Origin: Serratia nevei
Lineage (GTDB): Bacteria > Pseudomonadota > Gammaproteobacteria > Enterobacterales > Enterobacteriaceae
NCBI RefSeq assembly: GCF_037948395.1
Contig: NZ_CP149940.1
Location: forward strand, 620,001-684,000
Direction of reading: 5' to 3'
Length of the DNA stretch: 64,000 nucleotides
A program made the position numbers and the translations under genes. Positions 7,758 to 16,579 of the stretch are shown in pieces. The first letter of the stretch is position 1. Each line of letters starts with the position of its first letter. The notes below the pieces were generated by a model. The model was not told the DNA's origin and did not search any database. It saw only the letters and a list, made by a program, of their open reading frames with translations.

Positions 7758-9005
7758 TTATTTATGTATAGCCAGCCGCCAGCCTCCGTTATAACGATGC
7801 TTTGCCTGATACATCGCATCGTCAGCTTCGTGCAAAAGACCCTGAGGCGTCGAGGCGTGATCAGGGTACAGCGCAATACCGATACTCAGAGAGGTAATGA
7901 CCGCCTCGTCGTTCGGCAAAATGACCGGTTGCGTCATGCAGTCGATGATGTTGTCAGCGATCTGCAGGACATCTTCCGTGCCGTGTACCGGCGCCAGCAG
8001 CACGGCGAATTCATCCCCGCCCAGACGCGCGACCAGATCGGTCTCGCGCAGCTGCGCGCGAATGCGTCCGGCAATGGTGGTCAGCACCGCATCGCCTGCG
8101 GCGTGGCCGTAACTGTCGTTCACTTCCTTGAAGCGATCGCCGTCGATAAACAGCACCGCCAATTTTGCCGGCGGCTCGATATCGCCCAGGGCGCGGCTCA
8201 GCCGCCCTTCGAAGAAGGCGCGATTCGGCAAGCCGGTCAGGCTGTCGTGCGTCGCCCGGTGGGCCAGCGAGTCGTTCTCCTGCTTCAGGTGGGCCTGCCA
8301 GGCCTCCAGCTCGTCGAGCAAGCCGTTGAAATCGTTGCTGAGCTCATGCAGCTCGGCGATCGGCGCCGACGGCACCCGCAGGCCGAAGGTGCGATCGCGG
8401 CGCACCGCGTGCGCCACGTTGGCGATGTCGTCCAGCGAACTGACGATGCCGACCAGCATACGGCGCGACAACACCAGGGCGCACAAGGTACTGAGCACCA
8501 GGCAGGCGATCATGCCGACCATGCCGCGCAACAGGAAACGCAGCAGGCTGCCGCCGTTGCCGCTCAGCCAGACCTGGCCGACCTGCTTACCCTCGTGGGT
8601 GATGGGCAGGATGACCGGTTCGGGCAGCGCCCAGTGTGCGACGATCTGCTCCAGGCCGTGCAGCGGCCCATCGGTGGGATGGCGCCAGTTGGCCAGCATC
8701 TTGCCGTTGTTGTCGAGGATCCGCGCGTCCGATACTTCTTCGTTGGAGGCGATCAGCATCAGCGCCTCGCGCGCGGCGGTGCGGTCTTCAAACACCACGG
8801 CGGCCTCGACGGTATAACTGATGGAGCGCGCGATCAGGTGCAGGTTGTGGTTGGCATAGGCGCGCAGTGCAAACAGCGCCACCAGCGTCAAAAAGATGCC
8901 GGCGGTGCCGACGGCGATCAGCGCCAGCCCAAGATGCACCCGCTGCAGCACTCGGCCCAGCGTCGGGCGCGCATTGCCGGAACGGTTTTTACGCAACAGC
9001 CTCAT
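7758..9005 (-). CDS. yfiN: YfiN/DgcN-like membrane diguanylate cyclase (HAMP-GGDEF)
   Basis: This 415-residue inner-membrane enzyme makes cyclic di-GMP from two GTP. A first membrane helix (about 25-45) is followed by a periplasmic sensor domain, a second helix, a HAMP linker (about 180-235), and a GGDEF domain starting at DSLTGLPNRAFF. The active-site motif is intact (RLGGDEF), and the inhibitory I-site RETD lies five residues before it, so product inhibition is expected. The start codon ATG overlaps the yfiR stop as ATGA, implying translational coupling. By analogy with YfiBNR and Yersinia HmsD, output would be exopolysaccharide, biofilm and reduced motility; the target here is not in the window. 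Confidence 0.9.
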   Translation of the reverse strand: MRLLRKNRSGNARPTLGRVLQRVHLGLALIAVGTAGIFLTLVALFALRAYANHNLHLIARSISYTVEAAVVFEDRTAAREALMLIASNEEVSDARILDNNGKMLANWRHPTDGPLHGLEQIVAHWALPEPVILPITHEGKQVGQVWLSGNGGSLLRFLLRGMVGMIACLVLSTLCALVLSRRMLVGIVSSLDDIANVAHAVRRDRTFGLRVPSAPIAELHELSNDFNGLLDELEAWQAHLKQENDSLAHRATHDSLTGLPNRAFFEGRLSRALGDIEPPAKLAVLFIDGDRFKEVNDSYGHAAGDAVLTTIAGRIRAQLRETDLVARLGGDEFAVLLAPVHGTEDVLQIADNIIDCMTQPVILPNDEAVITSLSIGIALYPDHASTPQGLLHEADDAMYQAKHRYNGGWRLAIHK

Positions 9006-9607
9006 AGCGGCGGCGCCTGTTTGCGTGCCAGCTGCAGCACGTTGGGGTGGACGCGCACGCCGCTGCGCGCCAGGGCGTCCAGGTTGACCTTGAAGCTGGC
9101 CTGATCCCCATCGATCTGCAGGCAAAATGCGCTGCCGGCGGAGCATTCGCTATCGTTCTCGCTGATGCTGAGAATGGAGTTGCCGGAAATGCGCTGCATG
9201 AAATTTTGTCTCTGCGCGGCGGTGATGTTCCCTAAGTAGATAACATCGCAGCCGGTACTCAGCGTTGGGCTGTCGAACGGCACGCGCTCGGCTTTAATCG
9301 GACGCGGGGCGCTGAGCAGGATCGGATCGAACAACCCTTCGGCATACTGGGTGGGTGCGGTCACGCACAACCGGATCGGATTGGGTTCACGCGACCAGCG
9401 GGCGTAGCTGATGATGCCGACCACCACGGTCGTTACGGCGTGCGTGCGCTTTTGATAGGGATCATCGGCGGCGCGCGCAGGCCCGGGCAACGTCAGCAGC
9501 ACCAACAAAACGATCAGCAACAGGCGACCGATATTCAGGCGTGCGGCATGGAAGCCCGGCACGGGGCTTTTTGCGCAACGCATCGCTATCGCGGTCTTAC
9601 TTGCCAT
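9002..9607 (-). CDS. yfiR: YfiR-like periplasmic inhibitor of the diguanylate cyclase
   Basis: A 201-residue exported protein with a hydrophobic leader ending PGPARAADD and a DUF4154/YfiR domain. Its four mature-region cysteines are spaced 39 residues apart (LCVTAP to STGCDV) and 7 apart (SEC to AFC), the same spacings as the two disulfides recalled for Pseudomonas YfiR, which strongly supports the assignment. YfiR binds the periplasmic part of YfiN and keeps it inactive until it is misfolded by reducing stress or sequestered by YfiB. First gene of the yfiR-yfiN-yfiB operon. Start choice is uncertain: ATG at 9607 is preceded by GGCGGGTGAAA, with ATG 9583 and TTG 9688 as alternatives. Confidence 0.85.
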   Translation of the reverse strand: MASKTAIAMRCAKSPVPGFHAARLNIGRLLLIVLLVLLTLPGPARAADDPYQKRTHAVTTVVVGIISYARWSREPNPIRLCVTAPTQYAEGLFDPILLSAPRPIKAERVPFDSPTLSTGCDVIYLGNITAAQRQNFMQRISGNSILSISENDSECSAGSAFCLQIDGDQASFKVNLDALARSGVRVHPNVLQLARKQAPPL

Positions 9608-10246
9608 TTTCACCCGCCATTCCGGCCTGATCCACCGCCCGCAGGCCGTGGCCTGACAAGGAAAAATCCGGCCCGCTTGAAGGGACAATCGTTTTGCTGA
9701 AAGCTGTCAGTCGCACTGCCTAATGAACACTATCTAACCCATAATTGGCGCGGATTGTATTATAAGATGTCTTCGTTGGGCGCTTTATGTGCTGTTTTCT
9801 CGGAATTATCCTACTTATTTTTGATAGTATAAAAATGCCTACCCGGGTTTGCCACCGCTTTTCTGCAAAGTTGGCGCGTTTGGCCAGCTGTCAGGCGATT
9901 TGCGCAACGACTGCGTCATTTCGAAAATGTAATAATGTGATAGCTAATAATTAAAAAGTATTTTACTTCTCCAATAAGCACCGGGGCGGCTAATAAAAAT
10001 CCGGTGGCTGGAAATATCCCGCCGGCCTGATTTGTCAGCCAAAGTAAACGTTTTTTACCTGGCTCCCGTCATGGCGATACACTTCTTCTTCTACAGTATT
10101 GAATGGATAAGCGATTGCGCTGTCTATGGTAGATATCTGCGTCCGGGCCGTGCGCCCGGCTTTATTTTGTCCCGCGGCGCCGTGGCGCGGCGGTCACCGG
10201 GGAGCTGGGCGGCTCCTGCGGTATAACCAGTGAGGAAAGAGCGAGG
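9608..10246. other. 639-bp intergenic region between yfiR and slt
   Basis: This long gap contains an AT-rich centre (about 9740-10000). On the minus strand a TATAAT (9759-9764) lies about 150 bp before the yfiR start and may be its -10 element, with only a poor -35. On the plus strand a terminator-like hairpin is seen at 10143-10168. No convincing coding frame was found; frames reading through it lack ribosome binding sites. Confidence 0.6.
10143..10168 (+). terminator. Terminator-like hairpin in the slt leader
   Basis: CCGGGC (10143-10148) pairs with GCCCGG (10154-10159) with a 5-nt loop, then CTTTATTTT. It lies about 80 nt upstream of the slt start codon and would either attenuate slt or end a short transcript arising upstream. 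Confidence 0.45.
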
Positions 10247-12175
10247 ATGGTCAAGGTGGACAAGCGACGGCTGTTGGCGATGGGGCTGTGCCTGACGGCG
10301 TTTTCCGGCGCGGCGCTGGCGGATTCTCTGGATGCGCAACGTCAGCGCTACCAGCAGATCAAACAGGCGTGGGACGGCAATCAGATGGACGTGGTGGCGC
10401 AGCTGATGCCGACGCTGCGCGATTACCCGCTTTATCCTTACCTGGAATACCGCGAGCTGACGCAGGATCTGAGTCAGGCGGGGTTCTCCGAGGTGAACGA
10501 CTTTATCAAACGCAACCCGACGCTGCCGCCGGCGAAATCACTGGCGCCGCGCTTCGTCAATGAGCTGGCGCGTCGCGAAGACTGGCGCACCCTGTTGGCC
10601 TTCAGCCCGCAGCCGCCCAAACCGGTGGCGGCGCGCTGCAACTATTACTACGCCAAGTGGGCCACCGGCGATCAGCAGGCGGCCTGGAGCGGCGCCGACG
10701 AACTGTGGCTGAACGGCAAAACGCTGCCGAGCGCTTGCGATCGGCTGTTCAGCGTCTGGCGCGGCGCGGGCAAGCAGACGCCGCTCGATATTCTGGCGCG
10801 CATGAAGCTGGCGCTGAAAGAGGGTAACAGTTCACTGGTCAGCAACCTCTACAGCCAACTGCCGGCCGACTACCAGACCATGGGCAACGCCCTGGTGCGC
10901 TTGCAAAACGATCCGACCACCGTGGAAGCCTTCGCCCGCAGCGTGGGGCCGACCGACTTTACCCGCGCCGCCACCGGCATCGCCTTTGAGCGCCTGGCGC
11001 GGCAGGATGTGGAAAACGCGCGGGCGATGATCCCGACGCTTGCGCGGCTGCAGAAAATGAGCGACGACGAGCGGCTGGGGCTGGAAGAGGCGGTGGCCTG
11101 GCGCCTGATGGGCAGCGATGCCACCTTTGAACAGGCGCAGTGGCGCGATCAGGTGATCCTGCGCAGCCGTTCGCCTTCGCTGCTGGAGCGCCGGGTGCGC
11201 ATGGCGCTGGGTAACGGCGATCGGCAGGGCGTGGCGACCTGGCTGGCGCGCCTGCCGGAAGAGTCGCGCAACAAGGATGAGTGGCGCTACTGGCGCGCCA
11301 GTCAACTGATGGACGAAGGGAAACGCGCCGAAGGCGAGGAGATATTGCGTAACCTGATGACCGAACGCGGCTTCTATCCGATGGTGGCGGCGCAGAAGCT
11401 GAACGCCACTTATCCGGTGATGGTGGCGGTGGCGGCCAAGCCGCGCGCGTCGCTGACCGACGGGCCGGAAGTCGCCCGGGTGCGCGAGCTGATGTACTGG
11501 AATATGGACAACCTGGCCCGCAGCGAGTGGGGTTCCTACGTCGCCAGCCGCAGCCGGCCGGAACAAGAGGCGCTGGCGCGTTACGCCTTTGAGCAAAAAT
11601 GGGCCGATCTGAGCGTGCAGGCGACCATCGTCGGCAAGCTGTGGGATCACCTGGAGGAACGCTTCCCGGTCGCCTGGCCGCAGGAGTTCCGCCGCGCCAC
11701 CGATGACAAGGGGATCACCACCAGCTATGCGATGGCGATAGCGCGTCAGGAGAGCGCCTGGAATCCGAAGGCACAGTCGCCGGTTGGCGCTTCCGGCCTG
11801 ATGCAGGTGATGCCGCGCACCGCGCAGCATACGGTGCAGATGTTCAACATCCCCGGTTACGTCGGCCCGAGCCAGCTGTTCGATCCGCAGACCAACATCA
11901 CCATCGGCACCAGCTATCTGGAGTCGGTCTATCAGCAGTTCGGCCGCAACCGCATCCTGTCGACCGCCGCCTATAACGCCGGCCCGTCGCGGGTGAACAC
12001 CTGGCTGGGCAACAGCGCAGGGCGGATCGATCCGGTGGCGTTCATCGAAAGCATTCCGTTCTCGGAAACCCGTGGCTACGTCAAGAACGTGCTGGCCTAT
12101 GACGCGTTTTACCGCTATCTGACGCACCGGCCGGCCAAGGTGCTGACCGACGCCGAGTGGCAGAGACGTTATTGA
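10247..12175 (+). CDS. slt: Soluble lytic murein transglycosylase Slt (Slt70)
   Basis: Slt cleaves the beta-1,4 bond between MurNAc and GlcNAc in peptidoglycan, forming 1,6-anhydro-muropeptides in the periplasm. The 642-residue protein has a cleavable signal peptide ending SGAALA-DS (about residue 26), a long alpha-helical superhelix that forms the ring (U and L domains), and a C-terminal lysozyme-like domain. The catalytic glutamate is E502 in ARQESAWNP, followed by GASGLMQVMP and the AAYNAGP motif. It matches E. coli Slt70 from end to end. ATG 10247 is chosen because GAGGAAAG precedes it and the signal peptide begins there. A trp operator and trpR follow directly. Confidence 0.97.
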   Translation: MVKVDKRRLLAMGLCLTAFSGAALADSLDAQRQRYQQIKQAWDGNQMDVVAQLMPTLRDYPLYPYLEYRELTQDLSQAGFSEVNDFIKRNPTLPPAKSLAPRFVNELARREDWRTLLAFSPQPPKPVAARCNYYYAKWATGDQQAAWSGADELWLNGKTLPSACDRLFSVWRGAGKQTPLDILARMKLALKEGNSSLVSNLYSQLPADYQTMGNALVRLQNDPTTVEAFARSVGPTDFTRAATGIAFERLARQDVENARAMIPTLARLQKMSDDERLGLEEAVAWRLMGSDATFEQAQWRDQVILRSRSPSLLERRVRMALGNGDRQGVATWLARLPEESRNKDEWRYWRASQLMDEGKRAEGEEILRNLMTERGFYPMVAAQKLNATYPVMVAVAAKPRASLTDGPEVARVRELMYWNMDNLARSEWGSYVASRSRPEQEALARYAFEQKWADLSVQATIVGKLWDHLEERFPVAWPQEFRRATDDKGITTSYAMAIARQESAWNPKAQSPVGASGLMQVMPRTAQHTVQMFNIPGYVGPSQLFDPQTNITIGTSYLESVYQQFGRNRILSTAAYNAGPSRVNTWLGNSAGRIDPVAFIESIPFSETRGYVKNVLAYDAFYRYLTHRPAKVLTDAEWQRRY

Positions 12176-12201
12176 TTTTGACGGCCCTATGGTATGCTGC
12201 T

Positions 12202-12219
12202 GTACTAGTTAAATAGTAT
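12202..12219. promoter_or_regulatory. Trp operator at trpR
   Basis: GTACTAGTTAAATAGTAT matches the TrpR operator core (the trp operon operator contains ACTAGTTAACTAGT) and lies 11-28 bp before the trpR start. It indicates autorepression by TrpR with tryptophan, as known in E. coli. Confidence 0.85.
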
Positions 12220-12229
12220 GGTGGCTGCC

Positions 12230-12559
12230 ATGACGCAATTATCGTTAAACGACCCCGCTCTTTCAGAACAAGGCAATGAGGATTGGCTGCGCTTCGTCGC
12301 GCTGCTGCAGAATTCGTTTGCGCAAGAACTGCATCAACCGCTGCTGCAGCTGATGCTGACGCCGGACGAGCGCACCGCGCTGGGCACTCGGGTACGGATC
12401 ATTCAGGAACTGATGCGCGGCGAAATGAGCCAGCGTGAGCTGAAAAATGAACTGGGCGCGGGGATTGCCACCATCACCCGCGGATCGAACAGCCTGAAAG
12501 CGGCTTCACCGGCGCTGAAACAGTGGCTTGAGCAGCAGTTGCTGCACGACGCGCCCTAA
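12230..12559 (+). CDS. trpR: Tryptophan-responsive repressor TrpR
   Basis: TrpR is an all-helical homodimer that represses trp, aroH, mtr and its own gene when loaded with L-tryptophan. The 109 residues contain [22 protein letters not shown] and the helix-turn-helix [20 protein letters not shown], near-identical to E. coli. The ATG at 12230 is chosen over the in-frame ATG at 12218 because the latter lies inside the operator and adds residues absent from E. coli TrpR. It lies 54 bp after slt on the same strand and may be partly cotranscribed with it. Convergent with yjjX, 11 bp apart. Confidence 0.97.
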   Translation: MTQLSLNDPALSEQGNEDWLRFVALLQNSFAQELHQPLLQLMLTPDERTALGTRVRIIQELMRGEMSQRELKNELGAGIATITRGSNSLKAASPALKQWLEQQLLHDAP

Positions 12560-12570
12560 CAGGCTCGGGG

Positions 12571-13089
12571 TTATTGCTGATAGATGGCGTTGTGGAACGG
12601 CACCAGCGCCAGCAGCAGCGCCTGATGATAAACGCTGGTGCGGCTCAGCCGGCCGTCGGTGAAGACGCCGATGGCGCCGCCCTGACGCTTCACCTCGGGG
12701 TTGCCGGTGATTGCCGCCATTTCGCTGCCCAATTCGCGACCGGCGCGAATACCTTGTAAGATGACTTCCGGCAGCATCAGGCTCGCCGAGCGGGATTCGC
12801 CGCGGATGTGCGGGTTCTCGATGGTCATCCAGGCGAAGGTCATATTCTCTTCAATCCCGGCTTCTACGCCGACCCAAAAATCGGCCTCGGGCCTGACCTG
12901 GCGCGCTTCCATGACGCGTTGGCGCGAGCCGGTGCGCGTTTCGTGATTGCCTATCGGCTGCAGCGAGACGCCGCTGGCGACGTCGACGGCTTCAATGCGA
13001 TAGTGGCCCGCGCCGAAGACGTCGTCGAAGGCCAGTTGAATAGCCTTGATCTTTGCCGGGTTGGTAGTTGCAGCGACAACATGGTACAT
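12571..13089 (-). CDS. yjjX: Non-canonical purine NTP phosphatase YjjX (ITPase/XTPase)
   Basis: YjjX hydrolyses ITP and XTP to the diphosphates, keeping deaminated purine nucleotides out of RNA and DNA. The 172-residue protein opens with [15 protein letters not shown], the nucleotide-binding loop of the Ham1-related fold, and carries the conserved [11 protein letters not shown] and [21 protein letters not shown] segments. It aligns over its full length with E. coli YjjX. The start at 13089 gives the E. coli-like N-terminus (M-x-x-VV-ATTNPAK); AAGGA lies about 12 nt upstream. It is divergent from gpmB with about 100 bp between starts and convergent with trpR. Confidence 0.93.
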   Translation of the reverse strand: MYHVVAATTNPAKIKAIQLAFDDVFGAGHYRIEAVDVASGVSLQPIGNHETRTGSRQRVMEARQVRPEADFWVGVEAGIEENMTFAWMTIENPHIRGESRSASLMLPEVILQGIRAGRELGSEMAAITGNPEVKRQGGAIGVFTDGRLSRTSVYHQALLLALVPFHNAIYQQ

Positions 13090-13190
13090 AACGGGTTTGA
13101 TATCCTTCTGGCCGATACGCCGGGCAGCGGCAAAAGCGCCGCCGGGCCGGGGATAAACGCAAATTTCACGCAGTATAACGGAAAACAAAA

Positions 13191-13838
13191 ATGTTACAGG
13201 TATACCTCGTTCGCCATGGCGAAACGGAATGGAACGCGGCTCGCCGCATCCAGGGTCAGTCCGACAGCCCGTTAACCGCCATGGGTGAACACCAGGCCCG
13301 TCTGGTCGCCAGGCGCGTCAGCAAAGAAGGCATTACGCATATCATTACCAGCGATCTGGGGCGCACGCGCCGCACCGCGCAGATCATCGCCGAAGCCTGT
13401 GGCTGCGAAGTGATTTGCGATCCGCGTTTGCGTGAGCTGCACATGGGGGTTCTGGAAGAACGCCTGATCGACAGTTTGACGCCGCAGGAAGAGCAGTGGC
13501 GCAAACAGATGGTCGATGGTACTCCTGACGGCCGTATCCCTCAAGGCGAATCCATGGAGGAGCTGGGCGAGCGCATGCGTGCCGCGCTGGAGAGCTGCTT
13601 GATGCTGCCGGAAGGCAGCAAGCCGCTGCTCGTCAGCCATGGCATCGCGTTGGGGTGTTTGATCAGTACGGTGCTCGGGCTGCCGGCCTATGCGGAACGT
13701 CGCCTGCGCTTGCGCAACTGCTCACTGTCGCGCGTCGATCACCAGCAGAGCCCGTGGCTGGCTTCCGGCTGGATAGTGGAAACGGCGGGCGATGTCACGC
13801 ATCTGGACATGCCCGCGTTGGACGAACTGCAGCGTTAA
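13191..13838 (+). CDS. gpmB: Histidine phosphatase GpmB (YtjC)
   Basis: A 215-residue histidine phosphatase superfamily member. The active-site RHGE (8-11, phospho-acceptor H9), R58, E82 region and second histidine H150 in LLVSHG are present. Annotated historically as a phosphoglycerate mutase, this subgroup is better regarded as a phosphatase of uncertain substrate; E. coli GpmB contributes little mutase activity. The protein has the exact E. coli length. Its stop overlaps the convergent rob stop by 4 bp within GTTAAC. The ATG at 13191 sits in an A-rich context (AACAAAA) without a strong Shine-Dalgarno. Confidence 0.93.
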   Translation: MLQVYLVRHGETEWNAARRIQGQSDSPLTAMGEHQARLVARRVSKEGITHIITSDLGRTRRTAQIIAEACGCEVICDPRLRELHMGVLEERLIDSLTPQEEQWRKQMVDGTPDGRIPQGESMEELGERMRAALESCLMLPEGSKPLLVSHGIALGCLISTVLGLPAYAERRLRLRNCSLSRVDHQQSPWLASGWIVETAGDVTHLDMPALDELQR

Positions 13839-14704
13839 CGTCGAATCGGGATCAGGTAATCGCACTTGATCTCGATAGGCGCCTGATGCGGACGGCGCTC
13901 GCCTTTCGGATAGAAACGCTCGATGTCGTGCCCCTTGCGGCGCGTCAGCTGGAGCGCCGGCAGGCAGGTGCCGTACACCGTCAGGATGAAGTCTTGCAGC
14001 CCCTCGGTGGGCCCTTCATAGCTGAACATCGCGAATTCACCGCCCGGCAACACCAGCGGCTGGCCTTCCTGTACTTTGTCAGGCACCTGATCCGGCTCCA
14101 GCGCCGTGGTGTACAGCACTTCCTGTTCGTCGTCCTTCTCCTGGCTCGGGCGCGAGTGGTGCAGCCCGTACAACACCGGCGGCAGGGTATCGACGTCACC
14201 GAGGAACTGGCGCCAGAACTGCGAGCGCAGTTCGGTGCGCACGGTGGTGATCTGTTCCAGCGTACAGGAGTAGCTTTGGGTCAGGCCAACCAGATGCTTA
14301 TCCGGCAACGAAACGAATTCCGGCTGCGGCAGGGTGAAGGCCCCCAGACGGATCGGCGGACAGATGCCGAACGCGTTCCAGTCTTCGGCACGGCGGTACA
14401 GCGCTGGCGTTTGCGCAAACTGTTTTTTGAAGGCGCGGGTGAAGGTCTGCTGCGAGTCGAAACGGTATTGCAGGGCGATATCCAAAATCGGCCGGCCGGT
14501 CAGACGCAGCGCGACGGCGGCTTTGGACAGCCTCCTTGCCCGGATGTAAGCACCGATGGCGTTACCGGTAATATCTTTGAACATCCGTTGCAGATGCCAT
14601 TTGGAGTAGCCGGCCTTGGCCGCCACGTTATCCAGCGACAAGGGTTGGTCCAAATGGCTTTCCAGCCAGCTAAGCAGATCACGAATGATACCGGCTTGAT
14701 CCAT
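13835..14704 (-). CDS. rob: Right origin-binding protein Rob, AraC/XylS activator
   Basis: Rob activates the SoxS/MarA/Rob regulon (efflux, oxidative and solvent stress) and was first found as a binder of the right side of oriC. The 289 residues, the E. coli length, contain an N-terminal AraC-type DNA-binding domain with two helix-turn-helices (about 10-105, LDNVAAKAGYSKWHLQRMFK and ILDIALQYRFDSQQTFTRAF). A GyrI-like C-terminal effector domain (about 120-289) follows and responds to bile salts and dipyridyl in E. coli. The ATG at 14704 has AGGAAG upstream. Convergent with gpmB, divergent from creA. Confidence 0.96.
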   Translation of the reverse strand: MDQAGIIRDLLSWLESHLDQPLSLDNVAAKAGYSKWHLQRMFKDITGNAIGAYIRARRLSKAAVALRLTGRPILDIALQYRFDSQQTFTRAFKKQFAQTPALYRRAEDWNAFGICPPIRLGAFTLPQPEFVSLPDKHLVGLTQSYSCTLEQITTVRTELRSQFWRQFLGDVDTLPPVLYGLHHSRPSQEKDDEQEVLYTTALEPDQVPDKVQEGQPLVLPGGEFAMFSYEGPTEGLQDFILTVYGTCLPALQLTRRKGHDIERFYPKGERRPHQAPIEIKCDYLIPIRR

Positions 14705-15046
14705 AGATCTTCCTCGTAAAGCTTGGGGGTAGGAACCCGAACTGTTGATTCGTCACGCTGGTGCTGCGCTATCAGACCGATCCATGAGCCATTATGCGTT
14801 GCACTCTTTGCCTCTGCTGCGCATGCCGCGCCAGAGTTGGATTGGGGTACACCGTAGTGGGCGCAAAGAAATAACGACGCCGCATCATAGCAATTTTTTT
14901 ACTCCGCGACTCTCAAAGATTTTTGTCACGCTCTGTGCTAAAACGGACGGTGCGGAGCCGTAAAAAACCGATTCCGTGAGCTTAGACATAAATAATGGCG
15001 ATCGCCGAACCTATTTTTGCGGCAAGGTTATATCGGAGTTAAGTAA
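14705..15046. other. 342-bp divergent region between rob and creA
   Basis: It contains the rob and creA promoters. A TATGAT on the minus strand near 14885 is a possible rob -10 element. A purine-rich GGAGT just before 15047 serves creA. No RNA gene or conserved short frame was recognised. Confidence 0.5.
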
Positions 15047-15526
15047 ATGAAAAAAGGCTGGATATTTTTATTCGGTTTGGTTTGCGCAACCGTTGGCAGC
15101 GCGCAGGCGGAGCAGGTAGGTTCCGTTGATACGGTGTTTAAATTGTTGGGGCCAGACCACAAAATCGTGGTGGAAGCGTTCGACGATCCGGATGTTAAAA
15201 ATGTAACTTGTTATATCAGCCGCGCCAAAACCGGCGGCATCAAAGGCGGCCTGGGGCTGGCGGAAGACACCGCCGACGCGGCCATTTCCTGCCAGCAGGT
15301 GGGGCCTATCGAGCTGAGCGACAAGATCAAAAACGGCAAGGCGGAAGGCGATGTGGTGTTCCAGAAACGCACCTCGCTGGTGTTCAAGAAGCTGCAGGTG
15401 GTGCGCTTCTACGACGCCAAGCGCAATTCGCTGATTTACCTCAGCTACTCCGACAAGGTGATCGACGGCTCGCCGAAGAACGCGCTGAGCGCGGTGCCGA
15501 TCATGCCGTGGGCCGAGACGAAATAA
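15047..15526 (+). CDS. creA: Exported protein CreA
   Basis: A 159-residue periplasmic protein of unknown biochemical function. It has a signal peptide ([21 protein letters not shown]) and the CreA domain with the conserved two cysteines in VTCYISRA and ISCQQVG, plus DDPDVKNV and YFSYSDK-like segments. In E. coli K-12 creA heads creABCD, where CreBC is a two-component system and CreD an inner-membrane protein. Here creA is followed directly by a terminator and then arcA, so creB, creC and creD are missing from this locus. That separates CreA from the two-component system. Confidence 0.93.
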   Translation: MKKGWIFLFGLVCATVGSAQAEQVGSVDTVFKLLGPDHKIVVEAFDDPDVKNVTCYISRAKTGGIKGGLGLAEDTADAAISCQQVGPIELSDKIKNGKAEGDVVFQKRTSLVFKKLQVVRFYDAKRNSLIYLSYSDKVIDGSPKNALSAVPIMPWAETK

Positions 15527-15530
15527 AAAA

Positions 15531-15562
15531 AACGGGGTTCAGCATGCTGAACCCCGTTTTCA
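15531..15562. terminator. Bidirectional terminator, creA / arcA
   Basis: A perfect 28-bp palindrome (15531-15558, half-site AACGGGGTTCAGCA) is flanked by A residues on the left and T residues on the right. It can terminate both the rightward creA transcript and the leftward arcA transcript. Confidence 0.9.
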
Positions 15563-15578
15563 TGACGGCAGGCCGGAA

Positions 15579-16295
15579 TTACTCTTCCAGATCGCCGCAG
15601 AAGCGGTAGCCTTCGCCGTGAATGGTGGCGATGATTTCCGGCGTGTCCGGCGTCGATTCGAAGTGTTTGCGAATGCGACGGATGGTGACGTCCACGGTAC
15701 GGTCATGCGGCTTCAGCTCGCGGCCGGTCATTTTCTTCAGCAGTTCGCCACGGGACTGGATCTTGCCCGGGTTTTCGCAGAAGTGCAGCATGGCGCGGAA
15801 TTCGCTGCGCGGCAGCTTGTACTGTTCGCCGGCCGGGCTGATCAGCGAGCGGCTGTTGATGTCCAGCTCCCAACCGTTGAACTTGTAGCTCTCGACCAGG
15901 CGGCGCTCTTCGCCCAGGCTGCCCAGGTTCATGGTACGCGACAGCAGGTTGCGTGCGCGGATGGTCAGCTCACGCGGGTTGAACGGTTTGGTGATGTAAT
16001 CGTCGGCGCCGATTTCCAGGCCGAGGATTTTATCCACTTCGTTATCGCGACCGGTCAGGAACATCAAGGCGACGCTGGCCTGTTCGCGCAGTTCGCGCGC
16101 CAACAGCAGGCCGTTTTTGCCTGGCAGGTTGATGTCCATGATGACCAGATTGATATCATTTTCAGACAGGATATTGTGCATCTCTGCACCATCATTGGCT
16201 TCATGAACAATGTAGCCTTCCGCCTCGAAAATGCTCTTCAGGGTGTTACGAGTGACTAACTCGTCTTCGACAATCAGAATGTGCGGGGTCTGCAT
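15579..16295 (-). CDS. arcA: Response regulator ArcA (aerobic respiration control)
   Basis: ArcA is the cytoplasmic response regulator of the ArcB-ArcA redox system and represses respiratory genes when oxygen is low. The 238-residue protein has a receiver domain (1-120) with phospho-acceptor D54 in [12 protein letters not shown] and an OmpR-type winged-helix DNA-binding domain (about 135-235). It is nearly identical to E. coli ArcA and of the same length. A long upstream region (16296-16925) carries an FNR box, in keeping with FNR-dependent anaerobic induction of arcA in E. coli. It ends at a bidirectional terminator shared with creA. Confidence 0.97.
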   Translation of the reverse strand: MQTPHILIVEDELVTRNTLKSIFEAEGYIVHEANDGAEMHNILSENDINLVIMDINLPGKNGLLLARELREQASVALMFLTGRDNEVDKILGLEIGADDYITKPFNPRELTIRARNLLSRTMNLGSLGEERRLVESYKFNGWELDINSRSLISPAGEQYKLPRSEFRAMLHFCENPGKIQSRGELLKKMTGRELKPHDRTVDVTIRRIRKHFESTPDTPEIIATIHGEGYRFCGDLEE

Positions 16296-16396
16296 ATTTG
16301 CTACCTAAAATTGCCAACAAAATAGAAAATCGGAAGTACAGAAGTCTCTGTTTTCTTAGAGGAGGGCAGAGATAGCGCCACGTTCCCTCTCAGCAA

Positions 16397-16538
16397 ATGA
16401 CTAAAGTACGTAAACTCGTTCTTGATGCACTTTCCATCTCATGTCAACAAGATCGCTAGCCTGGTGGGGATGCTGTTCCCTACAACCCCTTGGGGTGCCA
16501 AATCGGCGCATATCCTAACCCCATTAACAGCAATATAA
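16397..16538 (+). pseudogene. yjjY: yjjY-like short frame with a single-base frameshift
   Basis: An ATG at 16397 begins MTKVRKLVLDALSIS and stops at TAG 16457-16459. Shifting the frame by +1 near 16437-16442 continues as HVNKIASLVGMLFP... and ends with AHILTPLTAI at TAA 16536-16538. Together the two parts follow E. coli YjjY (as remembered: MTKVRNCVLDALSINVNN..., ending ILTILTAT) in order. The total is 142 nt, one more than the 141 nt of the 46-codon E. coli gene, as a single inserted base predicts. No good ribosome binding site precedes it. Either the protein is dead here or the conserved unit is the DNA/RNA of the arcA leader, which lies on the other strand. Confidence 0.6.
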
Positions 16539-16579
16539 CAGCGCGTGCCGAATTCATCACCCAACAAAACTACGCTTTG

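Noticed and set aside
10032..10226. A 64-codon frame upstream of slt
   Set aside because: No ribosome binding site, runs through the terminator-like hairpin, and the sequence resembles nothing known.
14745..14963. A 72-codon frame between rob and creA
   Set aside because: No start signal and no conserved sequence; it lies in the divergent promoter region.
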